Source of the DNA: CAADGU01 sp964581605
GTDB lineage: Bacteria > Chloroflexota > Anaerolineae > Promineifilales > Promineifilaceae
DNA length: 64,000 nucleotides
Direction of reading: 5' to 3'
Assembly: GCA_964581605.1 (NCBI GenBank)
Contig: CAZOPF010000010.1
Coordinates: forward strand, 1-64,000
Every line of letters begins with the position of its first letter. Position 1 is the stretch's first letter. Shown in pieces: positions 8,131 to 16,525 of the stretch. The notes beneath the pieces are model-generated. The model did not search any database, had not been told where the DNA came from, and saw only the letters and a program-made list of their open reading frames with translations. Made by a program: the position numbers and the translations under genes.

Positions 8131-9240
8131 GTGATGAACCCTTTGATTGAACTACACGCCTACGGGCAGAGCTTTTGGTATGACAATATCCGCCGCCAGT
8201 TTTTGCAGGATGGCACGCTGCAACGGCTGATTGCTGAGGATGGGCTGCGCGGCATGACCTCGAATCCTTCGATTTTTGAGAAGGCGATTGGGCACAGTGA
8301 CGATTACGATGCCCAGATTCGAGAATTGGTAGCGCAGGGCGCGGACGTGGACGCGATTTACGAGGCGTTGGCGCTGGCTGATATTCAGGCAGCCTGCGAT
8401 TTATTTGCTGATTTGTATGCGGAATCAGATGGCGGGGATGGCTTTGTCAGCCTGGAAGTGTCGCCGCATCTGGCGCGGGATACGGCGGGCACGGTGTCAG
8501 AAGCGAAACGGTTGTTCACGGCCGTGAACCGCCCTAACCTGATGATCAAAGTCCCGGCCACGCCGGAAGGTATCCCGGCCATTGAGGCCCTCATTGGCAG
8601 TGGCATCAATGTGAACATCACCCTGATGTTTAATATGGCCCATTATGAGGCGGTGGCGCAGGCGTATATTGCCGGGTTGCAACGGCTGTTGACTGAGGGC
8701 GGCGACCCGCGCCAAGTAGCCTCGGTTGCCTCCTTTTTTGTCAGCCGGGTAGACACGGCCGTAGATAAAAAATTAGCCGAACTGGATGACCCGGCGGCGC
8801 AAGCACTCATGGGGCAAACGGCCGTGGCCAATTCCAAAGTGGTCTACCAACGGTTCAAAGAGATATTTCACGGCCCTGCTTTTCAAGAGCTACAGGCGGC
8901 GGGGGCAGCTCGCCAACGGCTGTTATGGGCTTCCACCAGCACCAAAAACCCGGCCTACCCGGATACCCTTTACGTAGACCAACTCATCGGCCCGGAGACG
9001 GTGAACACGATGCCGCCGGAAACGATAGAGGCATTTCGGGATCACGGCCGTGTGGCCAACACTCTGGAACAAGATGTGGACAAAGCGCGGGAACTGCTGG
9101 ACAACCTGGCCGAACTGCACATCAACCTGGACGACATCACCGAACAATTGCAGGTAGAAGGGGTGGTTGCCTTTGCCAAAGCGTTCGACGCCCTCATGTC
9201 CACCATTGCGGCCAAGAAAGAGACCTTCGCAAAGTCATAG
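8131..9240 (+). CDS. tal: Transaldolase
   Basis: Non-oxidative pentose-phosphate enzyme that moves a dihydroxyacetone unit between sugar phosphates. The Schiff-base lysine is in NLMIKVPATPEG. The N-terminal GMTSNPSIFEKAI and the block GINVNITLMFN are diagnostic, and the 369-residue length fits the longer tal class found in actinobacteria, cyanobacteria and Chloroflexota. GAAGGAG lies 8 bases before a GTG and 11 before an adjacent ATG, so the start could be either. Confidence 0.95.
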   Translation: MMNPLIELHAYGQSFWYDNIRRQFLQDGTLQRLIAEDGLRGMTSNPSIFEKAIGHSDDYDAQIRELVAQGADVDAIYEALALADIQAACDLFADLYAESDGGDGFVSLEVSPHLARDTAGTVSEAKRLFTAVNRPNLMIKVPATPEGIPAIEALIGSGINVNITLMFNMAHYEAVAQAYIAGLQRLLTEGGDPRQVASVASFFVSRVDTAVDKKLAELDDPAAQALMGQTAVANSKVVYQRFKEIFHGPAFQELQAAGAARQRLLWASTSTKNPAYPDTLYVDQLIGPETVNTMPPETIEAFRDHGRVANTLEQDVDKARELLDNLAELHINLDDITEQLQVEGVVAFAKAFDALMSTIAAKKETFAKS

Positions 9241-9324
9241 GAACGGTTCAGGAAGCCGAAGGGACGGTTCAGAAAACCTGAGGAATGACTGACAACGTCA
9301 TTGGAGCAACTGTTTTATCTACCT

Positions 9325-9762
9325 TCAATCAAGAGGCAGTAAAAAGTGGATGTCCCCATCCGCTTCGTGGGTGCGGTGGAAGCCGTTGGCTTCGTAAAAG
9401 TGGATGGCATCGGCCCAGGTGGTGGTAGTTTCCAGCACCACCTGGGTATAGCCCCATTCCCTGGCTCTTTCTAACAAGGCATGGAGGAGGGCACGGCCGT
9501 ACCCCTTCCGTCTCTCTCTCCCATCCACCGACATCCGCACAATCCGCCCTTTTTGCTCCGCTTCCGGCAGCAGCGCCCCTGTTGCTACCAACCGTTCCCC
9601 CTCATATCCCACCAGAAATACCCCCGCCGCATAGCTGGCGGCAATATCGTCCAGGTCAGGGTTTAACGTGGGGTCCAACCAGCCCCAATGTTCCACCAGC
9701 CCGGCCCAAATGAGGGCTTTGGCGGCGGGTTGGTCGGTGGGATGGAACGGCCGTATCTCCAT
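9325..9762 (-). CDS. GNAT family N-acetyltransferase
   Basis: Acetyltransferase of 145 residues. The acetyl-CoA binding segment is RERRKGYGRALLHALLERA, preceded by GRIVRMSVDG and followed by VVLETTTTW and HFYEANGF, the standard GNAT order. The acceptor substrate is unknown. Its ATG overlaps the pepF stop codon as TAATG, so it is probably translated by coupling to pepF. Confidence 0.85.
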   Translation of the reverse strand: MEIRPFHPTDQPAAKALIWAGLVEHWGWLDPTLNPDLDDIAASYAAGVFLVGYEGERLVATGALLPEAEQKGRIVRMSVDGRERRKGYGRALLHALLERAREWGYTQVVLETTTTWADAIHFYEANGFHRTHEADGDIHFLLPLD

Positions 9763-11579
9763 TATCCTCTGGCGGCAATCAACTGTTCCAACCGATCCAC
9801 ATATCCCGCCAGCACGCCAAAGGTGGTTTCAACGGCCGTCGGCATTGTCATATCCACCCCCGCCAATTGCAGCGCGTCCAGAGGATACACAGAACCGCCC
9901 GCTTTTAAGAAGGAGAAGTAATTATTGGCCGCGCCTGGTTTGCCTGCCAGGATGCTATCGGCCAGCGCGTGGGCGGCGGAAATGCCGGTGGCGTATTGGT
10001 ACACATAGAAATTGCTGTACAGATGGGTGTGGAACTCAGCCCAGGTAATGCCCACTCGCTCCCGATCCATCACCACTTCGTCGCCAAAACCTTCGGCGAA
10101 CAGGTCAGCCATCAGGTCGATCAGGCTGTCGGCCGTTAGCGCCTCGCCCCGTTCCACCCGTTCATGGATTTCCAGTTCAAAGCGGGCCAGCGTGGGCATG
10201 ATGAAAAAGTAGCGGTGGAAGTTCGCCATCGCCTCTTCAATCACCGCAATTTGAAATTCCGGGTCGGGCTGGGTAGCCAGCAAATGGGCGCGTACCATCG
10301 CCTGGTTAAAGTTGGAGGCCACCTCGGCCACAAACAGGCCATAACGGGCATAAGCCAGAATCTTTTGGTTTTGCCAGGTGTAGTAGGAGTGGAGGGAATG
10401 GCCTAGTTCGTGCGCCAGGGTGCTGAGACCAAACAGGTCGTCGCTGTAGCTCATCATAATGAACGGCCGTGTGCCTGGCACCCCCGCCGAAAACGCCCCC
10501 ATGCGCTTACCCTGGTTGGGGTACACATCTACCCACCGCTCCTCCAGGCAACCCCGCCGCAGCACAGAAACATACTCGTCACCTAACGGCTGCATTCCGG
10601 CGGCAATCCAATTGACGGCCGTTTCATACGGCACCACGGGCGATAGGCGGGACAAAGGCGCTTTCACGTCGTAAGGATGCAGCTCATCATACCCCAAAGC
10701 CCGGCGGCGAATGGCCCAATACCGATGCCAGGTTGGCAGATTGGCTTTGAAGGTGTTGATCAGGTTGTGGAAAACGGCCGGGGGAATAAAGGTGTTGCTG
10801 AGGGCGGCCTCCAACGAATTCTCATAACGGCGGGCGCGAGCAAAAAAGACATCCCGTTTCACACCGCCTGCCTGGGCGTTGGCCATCGTATTTTTGAAAG
10901 CCAGGTGTGCGTCGGCGTAGTTTTCCCAGGCCGTGCGCCGCACGTCCCGGTCGGCGTGGGTGGTCAGGCTGCCAATGCTGCCCTGGGTAATGTCGTAGCT
11001 CTCGCCCTGGCTGTCGGTGGCGGGCCTGAATTTCAGATCGGCATTAGCCAATACGCTGTGGGTGCTGTTGGCCGTGCCCAATGGGTCTTGCACCATGCCC
11101 AATAGTTGCTCCACTTCGGCCGAACGCACATGCGCCTGCCGCTTTTCCAGCCTGTCCAGGTAATGAGCGTAATCGGTCAGCCGTTCCTCGGCCGTTAGCC
11201 ATTGGCGCAAAACATCAAACCCAATTTGCAGCAATTCCGGCTCGGCAAAGGCGACCGTCGCCATGGCCCGACTCATCAGCCCCCGCGCCCGGTCTTGGCG
11301 GGCCGCCCATTCCTGGTTGTTGGTGTCTACGCTATAGTTCAGCCCGGCGTAGACGAAGATTTTGCCCAGGTTGGCCTGCATGGTTTCCAACTTCTCCATG
11401 AAGTCGGCTAAGGTGGTGGGGGATTCATGCAGACGGCCGTGATACCCCCCCAACTCCGCCAACTGTGTTCCTAACTCCCCAATCGCCGCTTCCCAATCGG
11501 CCGCCGAGGGAAAAATCGAATCGGTATCCCAGGTGTACTGCACCGGAATTTCACTGCGCAATTTAGTGACTTGTGCCAT
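9762..11579 (-). CDS. pepF: Oligoendopeptidase F, M3 metallopeptidase
   Basis: Cytoplasmic zinc oligopeptidase of 605 residues. The M3 zinc motif is in TLAHELGHSLHSYY (HExxH near residue 387), with the third ligand expected in AEVASNFNQ. YSDDLFGLSTLAHE and the C-terminal YQYATGISAAHALAD match the PepF branch of M3. It heads a two-gene unit with the acetyltransferase. An 8-bp-period repeat lies upstream of its start. Confidence 0.93.
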   Translation of the reverse strand: MAQVTKLRSEIPVQYTWDTDSIFPSAADWEAAIGELGTQLAELGGYHGRLHESPTTLADFMEKLETMQANLGKIFVYAGLNYSVDTNNQEWAARQDRARGLMSRAMATVAFAEPELLQIGFDVLRQWLTAEERLTDYAHYLDRLEKRQAHVRSAEVEQLLGMVQDPLGTANSTHSVLANADLKFRPATDSQGESYDITQGSIGSLTTHADRDVRRTAWENYADAHLAFKNTMANAQAGGVKRDVFFARARRYENSLEAALSNTFIPPAVFHNLINTFKANLPTWHRYWAIRRRALGYDELHPYDVKAPLSRLSPVVPYETAVNWIAAGMQPLGDEYVSVLRRGCLEERWVDVYPNQGKRMGAFSAGVPGTRPFIMMSYSDDLFGLSTLAHELGHSLHSYYTWQNQKILAYARYGLFVAEVASNFNQAMVRAHLLATQPDPEFQIAVIEEAMANFHRYFFIMPTLARFELEIHERVERGEALTADSLIDLMADLFAEGFGDEVVMDRERVGITWAEFHTHLYSNFYVYQYATGISAAHALADSILAGKPGAANNYFSFLKAGGSVYPLDALQLAGVDMTMPTAVETTFGVLAGYVDRLEQLIAARG

Positions 11580-11601
11580 GGCTGTCTCCTCAGAATAGTA
11601 G

Positions 11602-11672
11602 TGGATTTATCGCTGAGACGCAGAGGCGCGGAGATTGTTTTGCGTGCTTTCGCGTCCTTTGCGGATTGTATC
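11602..11672. repeat. 8-bp-period GAGACGCA-type hairpin repeat
   Basis: Units GAGACGCA, GAGGCGCG, GAGATTGT are followed by TTTGCGTG, CTTTCGCG, TCCTTTGC, an approximate inverted arm. It is related in design to the element at 291-353 and lies just upstream of pepF. Confidence 0.6.
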
Positions 11673-11832
11673 CTCTTCTGTGCTCAATGGGTGGGATTAC
11701 TTTTTGGGTATGACCGGAGAGAAGTTTTAGAGTGGGGATTGGCCGCAGTCTGGTTTGTACACAACTTTTAATCGCATCCTTGTGCATCCTGGCTATTTAC
11801 TGTTTATACAATCTTTTCTCAGTACCGCCATG

Positions 11833-14166
11833 TTAATCATCATCTCTGAACAACTCTGCCCAAGTGATGGGGCCAACTATACCGTCAACTTCCAGACCAT
11901 TATCCTGTTGAAAAGCCTTAACCGCCTCTGCCGTCAACGGCCCAAAAATGCCATCCACTTCCCCAACCTGGGTATAGCCCAGGTCAAGTAATTTTTGCTG
12001 TAACAATCTGACATCATGGCCGAACAGATACGGGTTGCTCAGGCGCAGTTGGCGGCTCAAAAAGGGGAGGCGGAAAATGTCCATGTTGCCACTACGCTGA
12101 GATTGAAACAAGAGCCACAAACCGTCCGGTGAAAAAACAGGGAACCAATCGCCAGCGGTGTTGGTAGTAAGTTGGCGCAGGTCTGTGCCATCACGGCGGA
12201 TGGCAAAAATATCGTAGTTACCGTTGCGTTCGCTCTCAAAGGCAACCCACTGACCATCTGGTGAAAAGGCGGGGCTGGCGTCGCGCCCAGGGCTGAACGT
12301 GAGGCGTTGGGGGTTACGGCCGTCCACATCCATCACATAGATTTCATAATCTCCATCCCGGCTGGAATAAAAGGTAATATGCTGCCCATCCGGGGCAGGT
12401 GAGGCAAAACCATCATAAACCGAATTGTTGGTCAGGCGCATTTGCGTTCCATCCAGCCACCCCACATACACCTCGTCATTGCCGTGCCGGTCTGTGGAAA
12501 AGACAAAACCAGTGCCATCCGGCAGCCAACGCGGGAAGTAATCATCGCCAGCATTGTCAGTCAGCTGCTGTGTTACAGCGCCAGTGGCCGTGTCCAGCAG
12601 GTAAATGTCCATATCCCCATCCTGATCAGAAGCCGCGAGAATGGTCTGGCCGTCAGCTGAAAATTGGGGATGATGAAAGCTGGCCGTGCCCTGGGTGATT
12701 TGCCGCACCAGCCCAGTCCCGTTGGGGTCTACTTCCACAATTTGCCAGTAGTTGCCAATCTTGGCCGAAAGAATGAGGCGTTGCTGGCCAGGCGAGAGGG
12801 AGGGTGTGTAATCGGCATAATTTTCAAATGTCAGTTGCACCAGCCCGGCACCAGTGAGCGGGGTGGTGGTGGCGGTCACGGCCGTATCTGTGTTCATCCG
12901 TTCGTCAGCAGTGCCAGGGGGTGGTGCCCAAGAGGGGTAACTGCCTCGTTCCACCAACAGGCGTGGGTTACGGCCGTCGGCGTTCATGATATAAATATCG
13001 GCTGTACCATCGGCCTGCTCCACGGTAAACACAATTTGCGTGCCATCAGGCGACCAGACTGCGCCCCAATCTTCCAGTGGACTATTGTAGAGCAGGCGGG
13101 GGTTGCGGCCGTTGGCGTCCATCACAAAAATGGCGGGATTGCCCCGGCTTTCCCGCTCAGAGACGAACAGAATTTGAGTGCCGTCTGGTGACCATTCAGG
13201 CGAGTATTCATCAAGCTGGCTGGTGGTCAGGCGGATACGGTTACTGCCATCCACATCAGAAGCGTAGATTTGCCAGTAAGTATTCTGGCTGGCGTTAAAA
13301 ACCAGCCGATTGTGGATGGCCCAACTGGTGTGCCCTTCCCGATCAGCGGTGGTAGTAATACGCCGTGCGTTTGAGCCATCAGCGTTCATGATGTAAATGT
13401 CCGTATCGCCGCTGCGCCCAGATTGGAAGGTGATTTGGGTGCCATCGGGCGACCAGGCGGGCAGCCGGTCATTGACAGTGTTAAACGTCAGGCGGGTCTG
13501 ACCACTGCCATCGCGGTTCATCACGTAGATTTCCGGGTTGCCGTCACGGTTAGACTCAAAGAGGATGTGACGGCCGTCAGGCGAGACGCGGGGATATTGA
13601 TCGTCGGTGCTGTTATTGGTGAGTGGCTGGGCGTTGCTGCCGTCTATTTGCATGATGTAAATGTCAAAGTCGCCGTCGCGGTTAGATTGGAATACGATTT
13701 CATCGGGTATGCTGGTGGGGGTGGGGCTGATTTGCGGGCTGGGCGTCAGCAGCGGCGGTGGTGGTGTGACTGTCGGATACGGAGTGGCGGCGGCTGAAGA
13801 GGAAAAAATGGTAGCAGGCACGGCCGTTGTGGGGGCAGCGGTGGGCGTTTCCATTTCGTTCCCGGCTGATATCGGCCGGGACGTCTCATTGGGGCTGATA
13901 GTGATAACTGTTGCGGTCGGGTGCAGGGCAGTGGTGGTTTCATTCCCCAATGGCCGCAGGCGAGGCCAGAGTGCCAACCAGCCAACGATCAACAAAGCGA
14001 TTACGGCCAGCAGGTAAAGGGCTACGGCCGTAACACCCCGGCGTCTGGGGATTGGCGGCCCTGGTGTTAACGGCAACAAGGGTAATTCATGGCCACAATT
14101 CCCACAAAAATGCGCCTCGGCCGTATTCGGTTGGCCACATTGGGGGCAATACTTTTGTTGTGTCAT
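11833..14166 (-). CDS. Membrane-anchored zinc-ribbon / double TolB-propeller / peptidoglycan-binding protein
   Basis: A 777-residue multidomain protein. A zinc ribbon (Cys7, 10, 21, 24) is followed by one membrane helix (about 43-66), a Pro/Thr/Ser-rich linker, then two runs of TolB/PD40 propeller blades recognisable by repeated SPDGTQI.F.S.R and D.DIYIMNADG segments (about 150-410 and 440-700). The end (LLQQKLLDLGYTQ...FGPLTAEAVKAFQ) is a peptidoglycan-binding type 1 domain. The topology is therefore zinc ribbon inside, propellers and wall-binding domain outside. It is the last gene of the zinc-ribbon cluster. Function unknown; perhaps an envelope scaffold. Confidence 0.85.
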   Translation of the reverse strand: MTQQKYCPQCGQPNTAEAHFCGNCGHELPLLPLTPGPPIPRRRGVTAVALYLLAVIALLIVGWLALWPRLRPLGNETTTALHPTATVITISPNETSRPISAGNEMETPTAAPTTAVPATIFSSSAAATPYPTVTPPPPLLTPSPQISPTPTSIPDEIVFQSNRDGDFDIYIMQIDGSNAQPLTNNSTDDQYPRVSPDGRHILFESNRDGNPEIYVMNRDGSGQTRLTFNTVNDRLPAWSPDGTQITFQSGRSGDTDIYIMNADGSNARRITTTADREGHTSWAIHNRLVFNASQNTYWQIYASDVDGSNRIRLTTSQLDEYSPEWSPDGTQILFVSERESRGNPAIFVMDANGRNPRLLYNSPLEDWGAVWSPDGTQIVFTVEQADGTADIYIMNADGRNPRLLVERGSYPSWAPPPGTADERMNTDTAVTATTTPLTGAGLVQLTFENYADYTPSLSPGQQRLILSAKIGNYWQIVEVDPNGTGLVRQITQGTASFHHPQFSADGQTILAASDQDGDMDIYLLDTATGAVTQQLTDNAGDDYFPRWLPDGTGFVFSTDRHGNDEVYVGWLDGTQMRLTNNSVYDGFASPAPDGQHITFYSSRDGDYEIYVMDVDGRNPQRLTFSPGRDASPAFSPDGQWVAFESERNGNYDIFAIRRDGTDLRQLTTNTAGDWFPVFSPDGLWLLFQSQRSGNMDIFRLPFLSRQLRLSNPYLFGHDVRLLQQKLLDLGYTQVGEVDGIFGPLTAEAVKAFQQDNGLEVDGIVGPITWAELFRDDD

Positions 14167-14238
14167 TGGTGGTAAAAATCAGTTGTAATTGAGGCATCAG
14201 GACATATCTGTCCAACAATCATTTCAATAGCCCAATCT

Positions 14239-14964
14239 TTAATCAGACGATACCGGTTTTAAGGCATGGCCGCAATAACCACAATAGCTCATCGTCGCCT
14301 GATTCAACCGGCCGCAATGCAAACAAGCCATCTGCCCATCATTAGCCTGAGTTGTGCCCATGCGAATACTGGCCAACCAACCGGGCAACGCATCATAAAT
14401 GACCTTGCCCGCCCAACTCAGCAGAATGATGGCCAGTATCACGAGTATCACCCGTAGCGCTAGAATAAAATCGCGAGGGTCATCTACCAGTTCGATGATC
14501 ACCGGCAGGAGCGCCCGGTAAGCCAGGGAAAGCAGTACCACATAAATGATGCCCACCAGCGCGGGCGTCAGGGAGGCCAGGGAAGGAAAAGCTAACGCCC
14601 AACCGGTGCGCAGTGTTTGCGTATACCCGATGAGCAAAACAAATGCCGCTGCATAGGCGATGAAGGTGATCAGTTGTTCAACGGCAAAGGGAACATCTGG
14701 AATAAGCAACCCTTCCACAAAGGAAAGGTTGACCAGGATGCTACGCAACAGCCAGATCAGCAACAGGGCAATGAACAGCCGGGCCGTAGCAATGCCCAAT
14801 TGTCGTCGCATGAAACTGGTATGGGTGACGGCTACTTCGGCCGTGCCCGATGCAGGCGTACTACTGATTGCCGTTTGTCCGGCTAAAGTCTGGCCACACT
14901 TAATGCAAAAACGGCTTTCGGTACTATTAGGGGTGCTGCAATTGGTACAGATTATCATGTTCAT
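14239..14964 (-). CDS. Membrane protein with a zinc ribbon at each end
   Basis: The 241-residue protein has CTNC...CIKC at its N-terminus (Cys6, 9, 20, 23) and CLHC...CGYC near its C-terminus, with about five hydrophobic segments between them (for example LFIALLLIWLLRSILV, LVGIIYVVLLSLAY and VILVILAIILLSW). Both ribbons can only be on the same, presumably cytoplasmic, side if the helix number is even or one segment is re-entrant. AAGGAGG 5 bases before the ATG fixes the start. No known family recognised. Confidence 0.75.
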   Translation of the reverse strand: MNMIICTNCSTPNSTESRFCIKCGQTLAGQTAISSTPASGTAEVAVTHTSFMRRQLGIATARLFIALLLIWLLRSILVNLSFVEGLLIPDVPFAVEQLITFIAYAAAFVLLIGYTQTLRTGWALAFPSLASLTPALVGIIYVVLLSLAYRALLPVIIELVDDPRDFILALRVILVILAIILLSWAGKVIYDALPGWLASIRMGTTQANDGQMACLHCGRLNQATMSYCGYCGHALKPVSSD

Positions 14965-15014
14965 GGTTTCCTCCTTGAATAACTAATTCAATTTACAACA
15001 GTAAAAATAGGGCA

Positions 15015-15188
15015 TTATTGTTTACCCTGGATACTCTTGATAGTTTTGGGCGAGAGGTAATCGCCGGGCGGCCGTTTCTCGGAGGCGGCATCCATGATGG
15101 ACCATGCTTTTTTGACGAGGTTGGTGGCTTCTTTAACGGCCGTCTTCGCCACATCTGCTGCTTCTTTAGCTACTACTTCTGCTGGCAT
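15015..15188 (-). CDS. Small helical protein (57 aa), unknown
   Basis: A 57-codon frame beginning MPAEVVAKEAADVAKTAV has GGGAGG 6 bases before its ATG and lies in line with its neighbours inside the zinc-ribbon cluster. The first 30 residues form an Ala/Lys/Val amphipathic helix; the tail is polar with two prolines. It contains an ACGGCCGT read as T-A-V, as in other native genes here. No family recognised; the helix suggests a partner-binding or membrane-surface role. Confidence 0.65.
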   Translation of the reverse strand: MPAEVVAKEAADVAKTAVKEATNLVKKAWSIMDAASEKRPPGDYLSPKTIKSIQGKQ

Positions 15189-15206
15189 GGTAAACCTCCC
15201 TTTTTT

Positions 15207-15557
15207 CTATCCATCCTGATTATCGGCGGTGTGATCAGCCGTGTGATCATCGGCTGCCGGATCATCAGCGGCCGTTTTACCCGGATCATCGCTATGAGAT
15301 GCTTTGGGGCCATAACCCGGTTCTTTTTCCGGTAAAGTTTCTGGTGACCGGTAGATCTCTTCCTTTTCTGGGGTAATCAGATTGCCATCAGGAGTGCGCC
15401 AATGGATGCGTTCGCTGGTGGCCCCTGGTTGGCCACCCGTGGGCGGCCCATCCTGAATGCGCTGTTTTGTTTCCGGGCTGAGGGCCGGCTTTTCCAGCTT
15501 CGTGGCTTCCGTTTCCGGTCGCGCTTCTGGCGGTGTATAGCGTTCAAATTCGCTCAT
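15207..15557 (-). CDS. Acidic, low-complexity hydrophilic protein, unknown
   Basis: The 116-residue product is rich in Glu, Asp, Pro and Thr and has no hydrophobic segment, so it is probably intrinsically disordered. It contains IHWRTPDGNLITPEKEE in the middle and ends in repeated DDPAADDHTADHTAD. AAGGAAG precedes the ATG. A gene of similar size and character lies at 21207-21533 in the same cluster. No function can be assigned. Confidence 0.6.
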   Translation of the reverse strand: MSEFERYTPPEARPETEATKLEKPALSPETKQRIQDGPPTGGQPGATSERIHWRTPDGNLITPEKEEIYRSPETLPEKEPGYGPKASHSDDPGKTAADDPAADDHTADHTADNQDG

Positions 15558-15626
15558 TATCTTCTTCCTTTGCGGGGCTACAGCGGATGAAGGAAGGAAC
15601 GGATAATCATCTATCCGTTGTTGCCT

Positions 15627-16439
15627 CTACACCATCCGATGCCCACACTCGGTACAAAAGGCCGCCCCTTCCACCAATGGCGCACCGCAAACGGGGCAGC
15701 CGACCGGTTCATCTGTTGTGGAAGGTTCGGCCGTCTCGCCCAAAACCACTTCATCCACATGTTCAAGTGGCGTGTTGGTCTCAGGGATTGCCTCTTGAGG
15801 GGGTGTTTCGGCAACGGCCGTTTCCACCATCACGGGCGGCGGTGCAGGCGGGGTAACTTTGTGCCCACACTCCGTGCAAAAGGCGGCATCATCCAGCAAT
15901 GGGGCGCCACAGTGGGGGCAAGGGTTGGTGATGGGTTGTGCGGCCGTTGGCGATGAGGGCACAGTTTGGCCGCAGTTGGCACAAAAACGGGCACCCGGCT
16001 GCAACGGGGCGTGGCAATGCGGGCAGGCCGACCCGACCGGCGGCGATACGTCAATGGCCCGCGCCCCGCATACCTGGCAAAAACCGTTTTGCGGCGGAAT
16101 CTGGCCGTGGCCGTTGGGGCAGATGTGGCCGTATTGGATGGCGGCAACGGCCGCGTCCACATACACCTCCGCCTTTATCCGCTCAACCTCCTGCTCCTGC
16201 GCGGCAATCTGGGCATAAACAGCTGCCAACTGGTCACAGGCCGCCTTAAGTTCCGGCTGACCGATTTGCTCCTGTTTGTAGAGGGCATATGCCACCCGCC
16301 CCACCTGGGTATGCCCGCGCTCCGCCTCCTGGTTCAGCGAGCGGATTTTCAATTGAATCGTCTGCGTCCGGCGCACCTTATCCGCCTCAAAGGCCGCCTT
16401 ACCCGCCCCAGAACGAAGCTTGCCGAAAAATTCACTCAT
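15627..16439 (-). CDS. Coiled-coil protein with four zinc ribbons
   Basis: The first 100 of 270 residues are a Gln/Glu/Arg-rich helical region (KIRSLNQEAERG, QIAAQEQEVERIKAEV) likely to form a coiled coil. Four zinc ribbons follow: CPNGH...CQVC (one ligand replaced by His), CPHC...CANC, CPHC...CTEC and CPVC...CTEC, the last ending the protein. No membrane segment is visible, so it is probably cytoplasmic. Within the cluster it is the natural candidate for a soluble hub that pairs with the membrane-bound ribbon proteins, but this is inference. Confidence 0.75.
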   Translation of the reverse strand: MSEFFGKLRSGAGKAAFEADKVRRTQTIQLKIRSLNQEAERGHTQVGRVAYALYKQEQIGQPELKAACDQLAAVYAQIAAQEQEVERIKAEVYVDAAVAAIQYGHICPNGHGQIPPQNGFCQVCGARAIDVSPPVGSACPHCHAPLQPGARFCANCGQTVPSSPTAAQPITNPCPHCGAPLLDDAAFCTECGHKVTPPAPPPVMVETAVAETPPQEAIPETNTPLEHVDEVVLGETAEPSTTDEPVGCPVCGAPLVEGAAFCTECGHRMV

Positions 16440-16479
16440 ACCTGACCTCCTGGTTTATATCCTTTGGAAAGAGTGGAAA

Positions 16480-16504
16480 TTAGAGATTGGAGATTGGAGA
16501 TTGA
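16480..16504. repeat. Heptamer array GAGATTG
   Basis: Three to four GAGATTG/GATTGGA units lie between the ABC transporter gene and the four-ribbon gene. The same family occurs at 47171-47186 and 63141-63198. Confidence 0.6.
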
Positions 16505-16525
16505 GCAGTTTGCAAAGAACATGAT

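Noticed and set aside
9241..9324. Possible regulatory repeat after transaldolase (two GGTTCAG copies)
   Set aside because: Two short copies only, no clear stem or periodicity, so not enough to call a feature.
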